Assembly (NCBI GenBank): GCA_038216155.1
Contig: JBBQQH010000006.1
Coordinates: 1 to 64,000 of the forward strand
DNA: 64,000 nucleotides
DNA from: SZAS-103 sp038216155
Lineage (GTDB): Bacteria; Pseudomonadota; Gammaproteobacteria; Xanthomonadales; Xanthomonadaceae
Reading direction: 5' to 3'
Of the stretch, positions 24,963-33,427 are shown in pieces. The notes under the pieces were generated by a model. The model saw only the letters and a program-made list of their open reading frames with translations, was not told where the DNA came from and did not search any database. The position numbers and the translations under genes are program-made. Numbering within the stretch: the first letter of the stretch is position 1; the number at the start of each line of letters is the position of its first letter.

Positions 24963-25242
24963 ATGCACTGCTATAACCACCAGTCACAGCCAGCAATCGG
25001 GCAGCCTGAACACAATGATGTCGCGTGCAACATCTGTTCAAAGCACGAACAGTAACTATCGTTACCTTCCTTCACTGTTCCCGTTCGGCGTTGGAAGCGT
25101 TTTTATTCTTTATGCAATCATGCATCCCAACACAATCAGCGGATTGCCTCTGATTCTGGGCTTGGTATTCATTCTCTTCTCCGCAATCCAGGCTTTTGTG
25201 ATTCGAAAGGCATACACGGGCAAGACCAAAGGCCTAGCGTGA
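24963..25242 (+). pseudogene. Possible frameshifted zinc-knuckle / two-TM membrane protein
   Basis: A well-placed AGAGG (24951-24955) precedes an ATG at 24963 opening a 30-codon frame, MHCYNHQSQPAIGQ continuing to ACNICSKHEQ, with CX2H and CX2CX2H pairs. It ends at 25055. An overlapping frame (from 25015, 75 codons) continues with two hydrophobic helices (YRYLPSLFPFGVGSVFILYA and LPLILGLVFILFSAIQAFVI) and a basic tail. Zinc-ribbon proteins that begin CxxH and end in two membrane helices exist in related bacteria, so this looks like one gene broken by a frameshift or deletion. The alternative is two small independent genes. Base composition is poorer in GC than neighbours. Confidence 0.35.
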
Positions 25243-25301
25243 CCAGAATATGTTCAATCCCGTTGGCGACTGCGCGCCGCAGTCTCAAGATTTGACCATC
25301 G

Positions 25302-25574
25302 GTGAGCAGAACACTGGCATTCGGCTACGCGTTATGCATTGCGGCCTTGGTTGCGATGATTCTTCTTTCTCATGCCGCGCCCACGCCTAAAGGGCCGACC
25401 GCGACGATCTGCGCGAGCCTATGTGCGGTGCTGCTGTTGGTCGCCTCTTGGCTATGCTTTCGAGGTGCAAGCACGTACAAAGGACAGCTTAGGAAGTACT
25501 TGGCCTATTTCGTTGCCGTAGTGTCGGCGTTCTTGGGTGTCGGGTCGACGTTGGCAGCCTTCTCAATGCGTTAG
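25302..25574 (+). CDS. Hypothetical small membrane protein
   Basis: A 90-codon frame beginning GTG predicts three hydrophobic segments (LAFGYALCIAALVAMILLSH, ATICASLCAVLLLVASWLCF and YLAYFVAVVSAFLGVGSTLA). No Shine-Dalgarno or homologue was recognised. It sits in the GC-poor, partly decayed stretch between the APC permease and rmuC and may not be translated. Confidence 0.35.
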   Translation: MSRTLAFGYALCIAALVAMILLSHAAPTPKGPTATICASLCAVLLLVASWLCFRGASTYKGQLRKYLAYFVAVVSAFLGVGSTLAAFSMR

Positions 25575-25591
25575 GCTCGACCAATGGCAGC

Positions 25592-27160
25592 TTAAACGTC
25601 TCCGACTGATGGGAGGTCGACAGCCGACGCGCTCGAATCGGGCTGCAGTGTTTCAGGGATGGCTCGCTTGCCCTTCGCTCCAGCCGCCACCAGCCGTCTG
25701 GCGCGTGCCAACACCGATTGATTCGAATCATTCAGGTACTTCTTGGCACTGGAAAAAATATCTCCTGCTTTCTTGATGCCGTCACCGACTTCATTGAACT
25801 CCGCGAGAAACAGTCCAATCGAATCGATCAACAATCCTGCATGCTTATCTATCTCGTCGACTTGTTTGAGGAGCTTGTCGCGTGACCATAGGCGTTCACA
25901 TACTTGGAGCATCGCCATCAATGTGTTCGGCGAAGCGAAGACGATTCGTTTTTTCCATGCCTCGGTCTGCAAGTCCCTGTTCACGGACAACGCTGCAGAC
26001 ATTGCTCCTTCTATCGGAATGAACATCACGGTTGTATCGAGCGCCTGACTTCCGAGATTCTTGGGGTAATTCTTCTCAGCCAAATCCCGCACGTGCAGAC
26101 GCATTGCCGCAGCGTGGCGAATCAGCGCTTCCTGTTGGACTTCTAGTGAATCCGCTTGATTCGCTTCAGCCCACGCCACTAGGTTGACCTTGGAATCCAC
26201 GACAATTTGACGTCCGTCTGGGAGCGTCACGATTACGTCCGGCCGTTGCTGACGGCCAGTCTCGTCATCCAAAGACGTAGCCTGAGACACGAAGTGAATG
26301 CCTTCCTCTAGGCCGGAAGCCTTGAGCACGGTTTCAAGAATCATTTCACCCCAGTCACCGCGCGCCTTGGCATTTCCCTTGAGCGCTTTCGTCATCGCAT
26401 TGGTCGCATCGGCCATTGTTTGATTCAAGGTTTTTAGTTCACTAATAGTTCCCACCAACGTCGCGCGTTGGGTTGCGTCGTCACTCGCGAGCCGTTCAAT
26501 TTTCTCCTGGAATTTCGTGACCTGTTCGGCAAACGGCTTCAGCGTTTCCGCAAGCCCTTCTTTCGACTTGACAGCCGATGCTTCAATACCTTTATCCAGA
26601 AGCGTGGCCTTTTGGTCGAATACTGCGCTCGCTGCTTCCGTGAAAGCTGTTCGAAGTTGCTCCTGCGCGCTCTTTAGGAACGCTCTCGAATCTTCGGCAA
26701 TCACTTTCGCTGCCTCACACTCGGCAATTGCTTTCGCCTGCTCTGCCGATTTCTTTTCGATGTCTTTCCGGGCAACTTCAAGTAAGCCGTTAGCATCCTT
26801 CAGCGCGCTGGCCAAGCGATCAGCATCCTCTTGTTTTGCGTTGGCCGTCGCCAAGGCAGCGGCTTCTGAACCGCCTGCGTTACGCAACCTCTCGCGCAAT
26901 ACAGTAAGTTCATCTTCAACTCCTTTGACACGCTCAAGGGCATCTGGCAGACGAGCTGCATCGGATGCTAGTTGAAGTGCGCGATCACGCTCTTTGGCCG
27001 ATACCTTCTCACTTGCGATCAGACTCTGCTGCAAGCTCTCCACTAACAATTCCGATGCACGGAGCCGTCCGCGCATCGGCAACCAGAGAGCAGCGATGGC
27101 AATACCAACGCCAGCCACTAGGCCGACCAAGAGGAAGACAATCGAATTTAAGTCTGACAT
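25592..27160 (-). CDS. rmuC: DNA recombination protein RmuC
   Basis: This 522-residue protein matches RmuC, a predicted nuclease that limits inversions at short inverted repeats. It has an N-terminal membrane anchor (SIVFLLVGLVAGVGIAIAALW, about 6-26), a long coiled coil (about 30-175), and the RmuC domain. RPDVIVTLPDGRQIVVDSKV supplies the Asp and DxK of a PD-(D/E)xK-type core, and WGEMILETVL precedes it as in the family. The gene is convergent with the low-GC small frames upstream and divergent from mtnB, with 110 bases between starts. Its neighbourhood holds many short inverted repeats, which may be coincidental. Confidence 0.93.
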   Translation of the reverse strand: MSDLNSIVFLLVGLVAGVGIAIAALWLPMRGRLRASELLVESLQQSLIASEKVSAKERDRALQLASDAARLPDALERVKGVEDELTVLRERLRNAGGSEAAALATANAKQEDADRLASALKDANGLLEVARKDIEKKSAEQAKAIAECEAAKVIAEDSRAFLKSAQEQLRTAFTEAASAVFDQKATLLDKGIEASAVKSKEGLAETLKPFAEQVTKFQEKIERLASDDATQRATLVGTISELKTLNQTMADATNAMTKALKGNAKARGDWGEMILETVLKASGLEEGIHFVSQATSLDDETGRQQRPDVIVTLPDGRQIVVDSKVNLVAWAEANQADSLEVQQEALIRHAAAMRLHVRDLAEKNYPKNLGSQALDTTVMFIPIEGAMSAALSVNRDLQTEAWKKRIVFASPNTLMAMLQVCERLWSRDKLLKQVDEIDKHAGLLIDSIGLFLAEFNEVGDGIKKAGDIFSSAKKYLNDSNQSVLARARRLVAAGAKGKRAIPETLQPDSSASAVDLPSVGDV

Positions 27161-27258
27161 CGAGATTTCCGCGCGGCAGCGGCCGCTTGCGTAGCTATTC
27201 TATCCACTCCACGATCTCTTACCTTGCGACGGCCTGCATTCATGACCGGCCCATCCGC

Positions 27259-27264
27259 TACACT
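27259..27264 (+). promoter_or_regulatory. -10-like TACACT six bases before mtnB ATG (possible leaderless start)
   Basis: TACACT ends exactly six bases upstream of the ATG. A start of transcription 6-7 bases after a -10 box would fall on or next to the ATG, leaving no 5' leader. No Shine-Dalgarno is visible before mtnB. The same spacing is seen before ispG and the NTF2-like gene. Confidence 0.4.
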
Positions 27265-27270
27265 TTGCGC

Positions 27271-27918
27271 ATGCCCACCCTGCCCTTTTCCGCCAGCCGA
27301 TTGCACGAATGCGCGCTGGAGTTGATCGAGAACGTGCGCGAACTGGCCGAACTCGGTTGGACGCCCGCGACCAGCAGCAATTTTTCGCTGCGGCTGGATG
27401 TAAGCCACGCCGCGATTACGGTGTCCGGGCGCGACAAGGGCAAACTGGTCGAGAACGACATCATGGTCGTCGATTTAAATGGGCGGCCCGTGGCCACCGA
27501 ACAGCGGCCGTCAGCGGAAACTTTGCTGCATACGCAGCTGTATGCGCGATCGCCGGCGATCGGTTGCGTGTTGCACACGCACTCGCAGACGCAGACCGTT
27601 GCATCGCGCCTGTATGCGCCGGTCGGTAAGGTGCATATCGCAGGCTACGAGCTATTGAAAGCCTTCACTGGCAACACCACTCATGAAATGAGTTTGGATA
27701 TTCCGGTCTTGTCCAACACCCAGGACATGCCGGAGTTGGCGCGACAGGTCGATGCCTTGCTGGATGCGGCCGACGCAAGTGGCAGGTCGTTGTGCGGCTA
27801 CCTGATCGACGGCCACGGCATGTATGCGTGGGGCCGTGATATGGGCGATGCGCGCCGCCACCTGGATGCGTTCGAATTCCTGCTGGGTTGCGAAATGGAG
27901 TTGATCAAGCTGCGATGA
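27271..27918 (+). CDS. mtnB: Methylthioribulose-1-phosphate dehydratase
   Basis: This zinc enzyme dehydrates methylthioribulose-1-phosphate to 2,3-diketo-5-methylthiopentyl-1-phosphate in methionine salvage. The 215 residues have the class II aldolase fold: SNFSLRL near the N-terminus, CVLHTHSQTQTVASRL with two metal-binding histidines, and LIDGHGMYAWGRD with the third, plus the C-terminal helix. The ATG at 27271 is chosen because upstream codons overlap the divergent rmuC. Its stop overlaps the mtnD ATG by four bases. The pathway continues with mtnD and mtnC. mtnA, the isomerase that makes its substrate, is absent from the window. Confidence 0.94.
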   Translation: MPTLPFSASRLHECALELIENVRELAELGWTPATSSNFSLRLDVSHAAITVSGRDKGKLVENDIMVVDLNGRPVATEQRPSAETLLHTQLYARSPAIGCVLHTHSQTQTVASRLYAPVGKVHIAGYELLKAFTGNTTHEMSLDIPVLSNTQDMPELARQVDALLDAADASGRSLCGYLIDGHGMYAWGRDMGDARRHLDAFEFLLGCEMELIKLR

Positions 27919-28490
27919 GCCGACTGCGCATCTTCAATGAGAACGATCCGGCGCAACCGACGCTGGAGACCAGCGAACACGCTCGCATGGCGCAGGAACT
28001 GGCGCGCATCAAGGTGCGCTTTGAGCAGTGGCAGGCGAATGTCGAGTTATCACAAGGCGCAGCGCAAGACGTGGTAATCGCCGCCTATCGAGACGACATC
28101 GATCGACTGATGCGGGACAATGGCTATCGCGCGGTAGACGTGGTCAGCCTGCATCCCGAACACCCCGAGCGCGACGCCATGCGCCGCAAGTTTCTGGACG
28201 AACACACGCACGCCGAGGACGAGGTTCGTTTCTTCGTCGCCGGATCGGGCCTGTTCACCCTGCACGTAGACAAGAAGGTGTACGAGATTTTGTGCGAATC
28301 CGGCGATCTGATTGGCGTGCCCGACGGCACCCGGCACTGGTTCGACATGGGCGAGGCACCGCATTTCGTCGCGATCCGCTTGTTTACCAATGTCGAAGGC
28401 TGGGTCGCCAATTTTACTGGCGAGCCGATTGCGCAGCGGTTTCCACGTTATCAGCGCGAGTCTTCACAAGACGCAGCGGTGGACGCATGA
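27915..28490 (+). CDS. mtnD: Acireductone dioxygenase
   Basis: This metal-dependent dioxygenase cleaves acireductone to the 2-oxo acid of methionine plus formate (iron form), or to methylthiopropionate, CO and formate (nickel form). The 191 residues are a cupin. Metal ligands are His97, His99 and Glu103 in HTHAEDEVR and His141 in GTRHWFDMG, matching the known pattern. The start overlaps the mtnB stop (ATGA, 27915-27918) and its end overlaps mtnC in the same way, so the three genes are tightly coupled. Confidence 0.95.
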   Translation: MSRLRIFNENDPAQPTLETSEHARMAQELARIKVRFEQWQANVELSQGAAQDVVIAAYRDDIDRLMRDNGYRAVDVVSLHPEHPERDAMRRKFLDEHTHAEDEVRFFVAGSGLFTLHVDKKVYEILCESGDLIGVPDGTRHWFDMGEAPHFVAIRLFTNVEGWVANFTGEPIAQRFPRYQRESSQDAAVDA

Positions 28491-29212
28491 GCTATCAACC
28501 GCCGCGCGCGATCCTCACGGATATCGAAGGCACCACCAGCTCGATCGCGTTCGTCAAGGATGTGCTGTTCCCGTATGCCGCGCGCGAATTGCCGAACTTC
28601 ATTCGCACCAACATCGGCGATCCCGCCGTGCGCAACTGGATGGATTCGGCGGCGATGGACATCGGCGGCGTGGTTTCGGATGACTGCATCATCGAGTTAC
28701 TGCAGGACTGGATTCGCGAGGACCGCAAGCACACTGCGCTGAAAGGCTTGCAGGGCATGCTGTGGAAAACAGGTTACGAGCGCGGCGACTTTCGTGGCCA
28801 CATATATTCCGATGCAGTCGATCGACTGCGCGAATGGCACTCGGCAGGTATCCCGCTGCATGTGTATTCGTCCGGCTCGGTCGACGCGCAGAAGCTGCTG
28901 TTCGGTCACAGCGATGCCGGTGACTTGTCGAGCCTGTTTGCCGAGCATTTCGATACGCAAGTCGGTGGCAAATGCGAACCGGACAGCTATCGACATATCG
29001 CCACTGCGTTGCAGTTGAACGCGAACGAAATCCTGTTCCTGTCCGACGTAGTCGAAGAACTCGACGCCGCCCGCATCGCAGGCATGCGCACGCTGCTGGT
29101 CGATCGCGCCAGCGACTATCCTGAGCCGCGGCAGGGTGCCGACACGCACGGGCACCGGCGCGTTGAGTCGTTTGGCGAGATCGAGCTCGCGCAGCCGTAC
29201 GGCGTGGCATAG
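28487..29212 (+). CDS. mtnC: Enolase-phosphatase
   Basis: This bifunctional HAD enzyme enolises and dephosphorylates the diketo phosphate to acireductone. In 241 residues, Asp12 and Glu14 of LTDIEGTTSSIAF give the DxEGT variant of HAD motif I that marks MtnC, VYSSGSV is motif II, and FLSDVVEELDAARIAGM carries motif IV. Order mtnB-mtnD-mtnC is in the window with four-base overlaps. Formation of acireductone requires MtnC before MtnD, so gene order is not pathway order. Length is normal. Confidence 0.95.
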   Translation: MSYQPPRAILTDIEGTTSSIAFVKDVLFPYAARELPNFIRTNIGDPAVRNWMDSAAMDIGGVVSDDCIIELLQDWIREDRKHTALKGLQGMLWKTGYERGDFRGHIYSDAVDRLREWHSAGIPLHVYSSGSVDAQKLLFGHSDAGDLSSLFAEHFDTQVGGKCEPDSYRHIATALQLNANEILFLSDVVEELDAARIAGMRTLLVDRASDYPEPRQGADTHGHRRVESFGEIELAQPYGVA

Positions 29213-29225
29213 TCGACGACAACCC

Positions 29226-30245
29226 ATGCGTTCACGCGTTCTGATGTTGCTTGTCTTGGCGCTCGTCATCGGATTGGTGGCGGGCTATCACCTGCCGCCA
29301 CGCGCGAATTCGGCTGCTAGTGCGGCAAGATCCAAAGCAGCTACGCACGCGGCACCTGCTGCGAAAACGGCAGCGAAGCATGCGAAGAATGGCGATGGTG
29401 CTGCCGATGAAACGCTTGATCCGATCGCAAGTTATGAAGACCTGATTTACGATCAACCGAACCTGATTGACGCCAGCGTGAAGCAACTGCGCGCGCAGGT
29501 ACCAGGTCATGTCGACCTGTACGCACTCGGCTTCGCCGGCGATTACGAGCAACCGCCGTTCCGCAACGAAGTCGATCTGTTGCAACGGGTGATGACGAAT
29601 CGCTTCAATGCCGCCGGTCGTACGCTGGAACTGATCAATTCGGACGACACCTTCAAGCGCACGCCACTGGCCACGCGCACTAACCTGTACCAAGCGCTCG
29701 ACGGCATCGCGCGCACGATGGATCGCGATGAGGACGTGCTGCTGCTATTTCTGACCAGCCACGGCAGCGAAGATCACCAGCTGTACGTCGCGATGGGCGC
29801 GATGCCGCTCGACCAGCTGACGCCCGAAGATATTCGCGACGCGCTCGATACGGCGAAGATTCGCTGGCGGATCGTGGTAGTGTCGGCTTGCTATTCGGGC
29901 GGGTTTATCCCGGCGCTGCGCGAGCCGAACACGCTGGTGATCACCGCCGCGCGCACCGATCGCACTTCGTTCGGCTGCGGCGCGGATTCGAAGCTCACGT
30001 ATTTCGGCAGGGCGTTCCTGCAACAGGCATTAAACCAAACCACAGACTTTCACTCCGCCTTCGATCTCGCCCGCAAGTCAATCGCTGCATGGGAGAAACG
30101 TGACGGCGAGGTGCCTTCGGAGCCGCAATACTGGGAAGGTGCAGAGATGCGCGAGAAGTTGTCCGAGTTGCAGAAGTCGTTACCCATAGCGAGCACACCA
30201 AATGCATCGCAATTTGCTGGACGGAGAAGCGCTTCTTCGCGTTGA
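29226..30245 (+). CDS. C13-family (legumain/GPI8-like) peptidase, secreted or anchored
   Basis: This 339-residue protein has an N-terminal membrane anchor or signal (VLMLVLALVIGLVAGYHL, about 5-22), an Ala/Lys-rich linker, and a caspase-fold C13 domain. FLTSHGSEDHQLY contributes the catalytic His (~179) and VVVSACYSGGF the catalytic Cys (~222), as in legumain and GPI transamidase. C13 enzymes cut after Asn or Asp or act as transamidases; substrate here is unknown. The domain faces the periplasm. It lies 13 bases after mtnC with no visible ribosome site, so it is likely transcribed with the salvage genes. Length and the intact dyad suggest it is active. Confidence 0.88.
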   Translation: MRSRVLMLLVLALVIGLVAGYHLPPRANSAASAARSKAATHAAPAAKTAAKHAKNGDGAADETLDPIASYEDLIYDQPNLIDASVKQLRAQVPGHVDLYALGFAGDYEQPPFRNEVDLLQRVMTNRFNAAGRTLELINSDDTFKRTPLATRTNLYQALDGIARTMDRDEDVLLLFLTSHGSEDHQLYVAMGAMPLDQLTPEDIRDALDTAKIRWRIVVVSACYSGGFIPALREPNTLVITAARTDRTSFGCGADSKLTYFGRAFLQQALNQTTDFHSAFDLARKSIAAWEKRDGEVPSEPQYWEGAEMREKLSELQKSLPIASTPNASQFAGRRSASSR

Positions 30246-30270
30246 GCGCTGGGTAAACTCGGGCCGTTTT

Positions 30271-32013
30271 TCAGCGGTCAAAGTCATCCAGCCGATAGCC
30301 GATCCGCGCACTGAGTTCGCCTTGCCATGGATCGAATGTTCGCACTTCGACTTGGTGCACTCCTGCCTCAAGATCGGCCGCCAGCGTGCCGCGCCACAGG
30401 TGCGTTGACGGCACCGCTTCGGGCAAACGGTCGAATCCCCGCAACGCATCGGCTTGGTCGTCGGTGACGTTCTCGGCCAGCAATCGCGGATCGGGGCGCG
30501 CGACGCGCTGCATAGGCATCCATTCGCCATCATCGATGCGATATTCGACGCGCGAATTCCCGTCGCCCAAAAACACATTCGCGTACACCGCCCACGCTGG
30601 ATATGCACCGCGACGCAGCACTTTCGGCGCTTCCAACGCCATTGCATCAGTGAAAGAAGGATCGGCCGCCGGCAATCGCGCCACATACCAGGCCAACGCA
30701 TAGTCGCCGTTCGCGCCGATGCGCAAGCGCGCATAACCGTTGGGCGTGCCATCGCTCATCGTGGTTGCTGGAATGCCCTGTGCATCGGTCACGCCTGACC
30801 AGAATGAGCCGCAGGCGGCGCCGACGTTGAATTCGCGAAGCGGTTTCGCACCATGCCAACCGTCGCTGGCGTCGTGCCATTCCATGCGCTGATTGTGCGT
30901 ATGCGCGCTGAGCAGCAGCACATGCGGAAAGTCTTTCAACAGCGTGAAAAGTCGTTCTCGATCGACATGACGAAATGTTTCAGGCGCGTTAGAGGCGGCG
31001 GCATTGAAGAACGGTATATGCACGGCAAGCACCAGCAACCGGTCCTTCGGCAACATCGGCAGATAGGCTTGCAGAAACTGAAACTGATCATCGCGAATGC
31101 CGCCAATGTAATTTGGCTTTTCGCCCGGCCGAAAGACAACATCGTCCAGTACGATGAATTCCGCTTGCGGCTCTTCCCAAGCCCAGGTGGTCGGGCCGAA
31201 CGTCGCGCGAAAGGTATCGGTTGCGTGCGCATCGTTCGGCGCGTCGACATCCTGATCGTGATTGCCGGCAGCATGCAGCCAGGGCACGTCCATCCGCGCG
31301 GTGATCTTGTTGATCGCCGGATACAGCGACAGATCGTCGCTGACCTCGTCACCCAATGTAAGACCCAGCATTGCCGGCGGCTTTCCCTTGGTTGCGGCTG
31401 CGAGAATCGGCTCGACGATATCGCGCCGGTAGTAGTCCACGTCGACCAGCGACTTCGGTTGCGGGTCGCCGAATACGAGCACATCCAGCGGTGACTTGAT
31501 GTCGGTCGCGGTACTGGACAGCAACGCAAAATCGATCGGTGATGCAGCCGTCGCGCTGGTTGCGAGGCCTCCATATTTCAATCGCGATACGGCGTTGCTA
31601 CCTTCGTTTCCGCTCGGCAGGTTATGCCAGAACACGGACAATCCGTTGAGGCCGCGCGCAAAAGCGAATTGTGGTGGCTTGATCACGAACAGGGTTCGGC
31701 CCGGTTCGCTGGCCAATCGGTAGCGGCCCGAAGCGTCGGTGCGCACGATCGTGCTGCCATCGGACACCGCGACACCACCAATCCCGCGCTCGCCGGCATC
31801 GCGCACGCCATTGCGATTGCTATCGAGATAGACCATGCCACCGACAGCCAGCGTCGGCGCAGCCGCATGGGTGGCCACGGTCAGCAACCACGCGCCCAAC
31901 AAATACTTCAGACGACCGCGATAAACTCGCACCCGTCGGGATTTGTCAGCACCGATAGTCGTCGACCTGACCCAGCTGTCTCGGAGATACTTCATCGGCC
32001 GCAGGATAAGCAC
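30271..32013 (-). CDS. Secreted calcineurin-like phosphoesterase
   Basis: This protein, up to 580 residues, has a MetallophosN-like beta-domain (GMVYLDSNRNGVRDAGERG, like SdrD B repeats), a binuclear metallophosphoesterase core (FGDPQ, TLGDEVSDD, AAGNHDQD, VHIPFF, SAHTHNQ) and a C-terminal MetallophosC-like beta-domain. The metal-binding set is essentially complete. Such enzymes act in the envelope or outside it, on phosphodiesters or phosphomonoesters; substrate unknown. Start is uncertain: the ATG at 32013 or 31995 gives an odd 50-residue N-terminus, while a GTG at 31932 gives a normal 25-residue signal peptide ending THAAA. The gene is convergent with the C13 peptidase (25-base gap). Confidence 0.85.
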   Translation of the reverse strand: MLILRPMKYLRDSWVRSTTIGADKSRRVRVYRGRLKYLLGAWLLTVATHAAAPTLAVGGMVYLDSNRNGVRDAGERGIGGVAVSDGSTIVRTDASGRYRLASEPGRTLFVIKPPQFAFARGLNGLSVFWHNLPSGNEGSNAVSRLKYGGLATSATAASPIDFALLSSTATDIKSPLDVLVFGDPQPKSLVDVDYYRRDIVEPILAAATKGKPPAMLGLTLGDEVSDDLSLYPAINKITARMDVPWLHAAGNHDQDVDAPNDAHATDTFRATFGPTTWAWEEPQAEFIVLDDVVFRPGEKPNYIGGIRDDQFQFLQAYLPMLPKDRLLVLAVHIPFFNAAASNAPETFRHVDRERLFTLLKDFPHVLLLSAHTHNQRMEWHDASDGWHGAKPLREFNVGAACGSFWSGVTDAQGIPATTMSDGTPNGYARLRIGANGDYALAWYVARLPAADPSFTDAMALEAPKVLRRGAYPAWAVYANVFLGDGNSRVEYRIDDGEWMPMQRVARPDPRLLAENVTDDQADALRGFDRLPEAVPSTHLWRGTLAADLEAGVHQVEVRTFDPWQGELSARIGYRLDDFDR

Positions 32014-32083
32014 AGTTGCCGCCCAATACGACTCCTTTGTGGGACGCTAGCCCAGGCCACCACGGAAACAAACAGGGAACCTC

Positions 32084-32377
32084 ATGAGCGTACCGCCACG
32101 TCCAACCTGCACCGCAGCAACAGTCAGCCTGATCTTCGGCATTCTCAGCTTCGTCCTGTTGCCCGTGCTTGGCGCCATTGTCGCGATCATTGCGGGACAC
32201 ATGGCGCGCGCAGAAATTCGGCGTTCCAATGGCGCTCTCGATGGCGAATCGCTGGCCACGATCGGACTGGTCCTGGGCTGGGTACATCTGGCGATCATCG
32301 TGCTCGCGGTGCTGGCATTCGTGTTGTTCTTTGGCGGAATTGCCGTGCTGCTCGCATTTCTCGCCCACTTGCACTGA
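32084..32377 (+). CDS. DUF4190 small membrane protein
   Basis: This 97-residue protein has two transmembrane hairpins (TVSLIFGILSFVLLPVLGAI and IGLVLGWVHLAIIVLAVLAF), separated by a cytoplasmic loop GHMARAEIRRSNGALDG that is the signature of the DUF4190 family. A weakly conserved N-terminal proline segment precedes it. Function unknown. It ends only 15 bases before pyrD, so the two may be co-transcribed. Confidence 0.85.
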   Translation: MSVPPRPTCTAATVSLIFGILSFVLLPVLGAIVAIIAGHMARAEIRRSNGALDGESLATIGLVLGWVHLAIIVLAVLAFVLFFGGIAVLLAFLAHLH

Positions 32378-32392
32378 TTGCAGATGCCATCC

Positions 32393-33427
32393 ATGTACCG
32401 ACTCGCCCGCCCCTTTCTGTTCGCGATGGATGCCGAAGCCGCGCACGGTCTTGGCCTCAAGGCGATCGAGGCGGCCTATCGCAGCGGCATGAATCCCTTG
32501 CTGGCCGCAAGGCCAAAACCGCTGGCGGTCAGTGCGTTTGGCGTGCAGTTTCCCAATCCGGTCGGGTTGGCCGCCGGGCTCGACAAGAACGGCGCGCACA
32601 TCGATGCGTTGCTGGCGCTGGGTTTTGGCTTCATCGAAATCGGCACGGTGACGCCGCTCCCGCAAGCGGGCAATCCTAAACCGCGCATGTTTCGGCTGCC
32701 TGGCCAGCAGGCTGTGATCAACCGTCTCGGCTTCAACAATGATGGCGTTGACGCGCTGGTGCGCAATGTCGAGCGCGCGCGTCGGCGCGGAGTGCTTGGC
32801 ATCAATATTGGCAAGAATGCGGGCACGCCGAATGAGCGCGCAATCGACGATTACCTGATTTGCCTGGAGCGCGTGTATGCGCTGGCCGATTACGTCACCG
32901 TCAATATTTCCTCGCCCAACACCCAAGGGTTGCGTGATCTGCAACAAGCTGACGCGCTGCACGCGTTGATCAGCCGACTGCGCGAGGCACAGGAAACGCT
33001 GGCTGCACGGCACGGCCGGCGTACGCCGATGCTGGTGAAGATTGCGCCTGACCTTGACGACGCGGAGATTGATGCGATCGCGGCAACGCTGCTGGATGCC
33101 GGCGTCGATGGCATCATCGCCACCAACACGACCGTCTCCCGCGCGTTGATTCAGGGCCATCGTCTCTCTGCCGAAACGGGAGGCCTTTCGGGCAAGCCGC
33201 TGTATGCGAAATCCACGGCAGTGCTGTCGCGCCTGCGTGCGCGCGTTGACGAACGCATCCCGCTGATCGGTGTGGGTGGCATTCTCTCCGGCGCGGACGC
33301 GGTCACCAAGATCACCGCCGGCGCGCGACTGGTGCAGTTCTACACCGGCATGATCTATCGCGGGCCGGAATTGATCAACGAATCGGTGGAAGCAATCTTC
33401 ACGCACCGCGAAGGCTTCAGTCGATGA
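32393..33427 (+). CDS. pyrD: Dihydroorotate dehydrogenase (quinone), class 2
   Basis: This membrane-bound FMN enzyme oxidises dihydroorotate to orotate in pyrimidine synthesis, giving electrons to quinone. In 344 residues, MYRLARPFLFAMDAEAAHGL is the N-terminal membrane-association helix of class 2 enzymes. VGLAAGLDKNG and NRLGFNN bind FMN, and the catalytic Ser lies in VNISSPNTQGLRDLQ. LIGVGGI and GARLVQFYTGMIY complete the flavin site. Starts at 32384 or 32393 are both possible; 32393 fits family N-termini. Its stop overlaps murB by four bases (ATGA). Confidence 0.95.
   Translation: MYRLARPFLFAMDAEAAHGLGLKAIEAAYRSGMNPLLAARPKPLAVSAFGVQFPNPVGLAAGLDKNGAHIDALLALGFGFIEIGTVTPLPQAGNPKPRMFRLPGQQAVINRLGFNNDGVDALVRNVERARRRGVLGINIGKNAGTPNERAIDDYLICLERVYALADYVTVNISSPNTQGLRDLQQADALHALISRLREAQETLAARHGRRTPMLVKIAPDLDDAEIDAIAATLLDAGVDGIIATNTTVSRALIQGHRLSAETGGLSGKPLYAKSTAVLSRLRARVDERIPLIGVGGILSGADAVTKITAGARLVQFYTGMIYRGPELINESVEAIFTHREGFSR

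Noticed and set aside
26965..27270. N-terminal extension of mtnB
   Set aside because: The extra 102 codons are antisense to rmuC, and MtnB homologues begin near MPTLPFSASRLHE.
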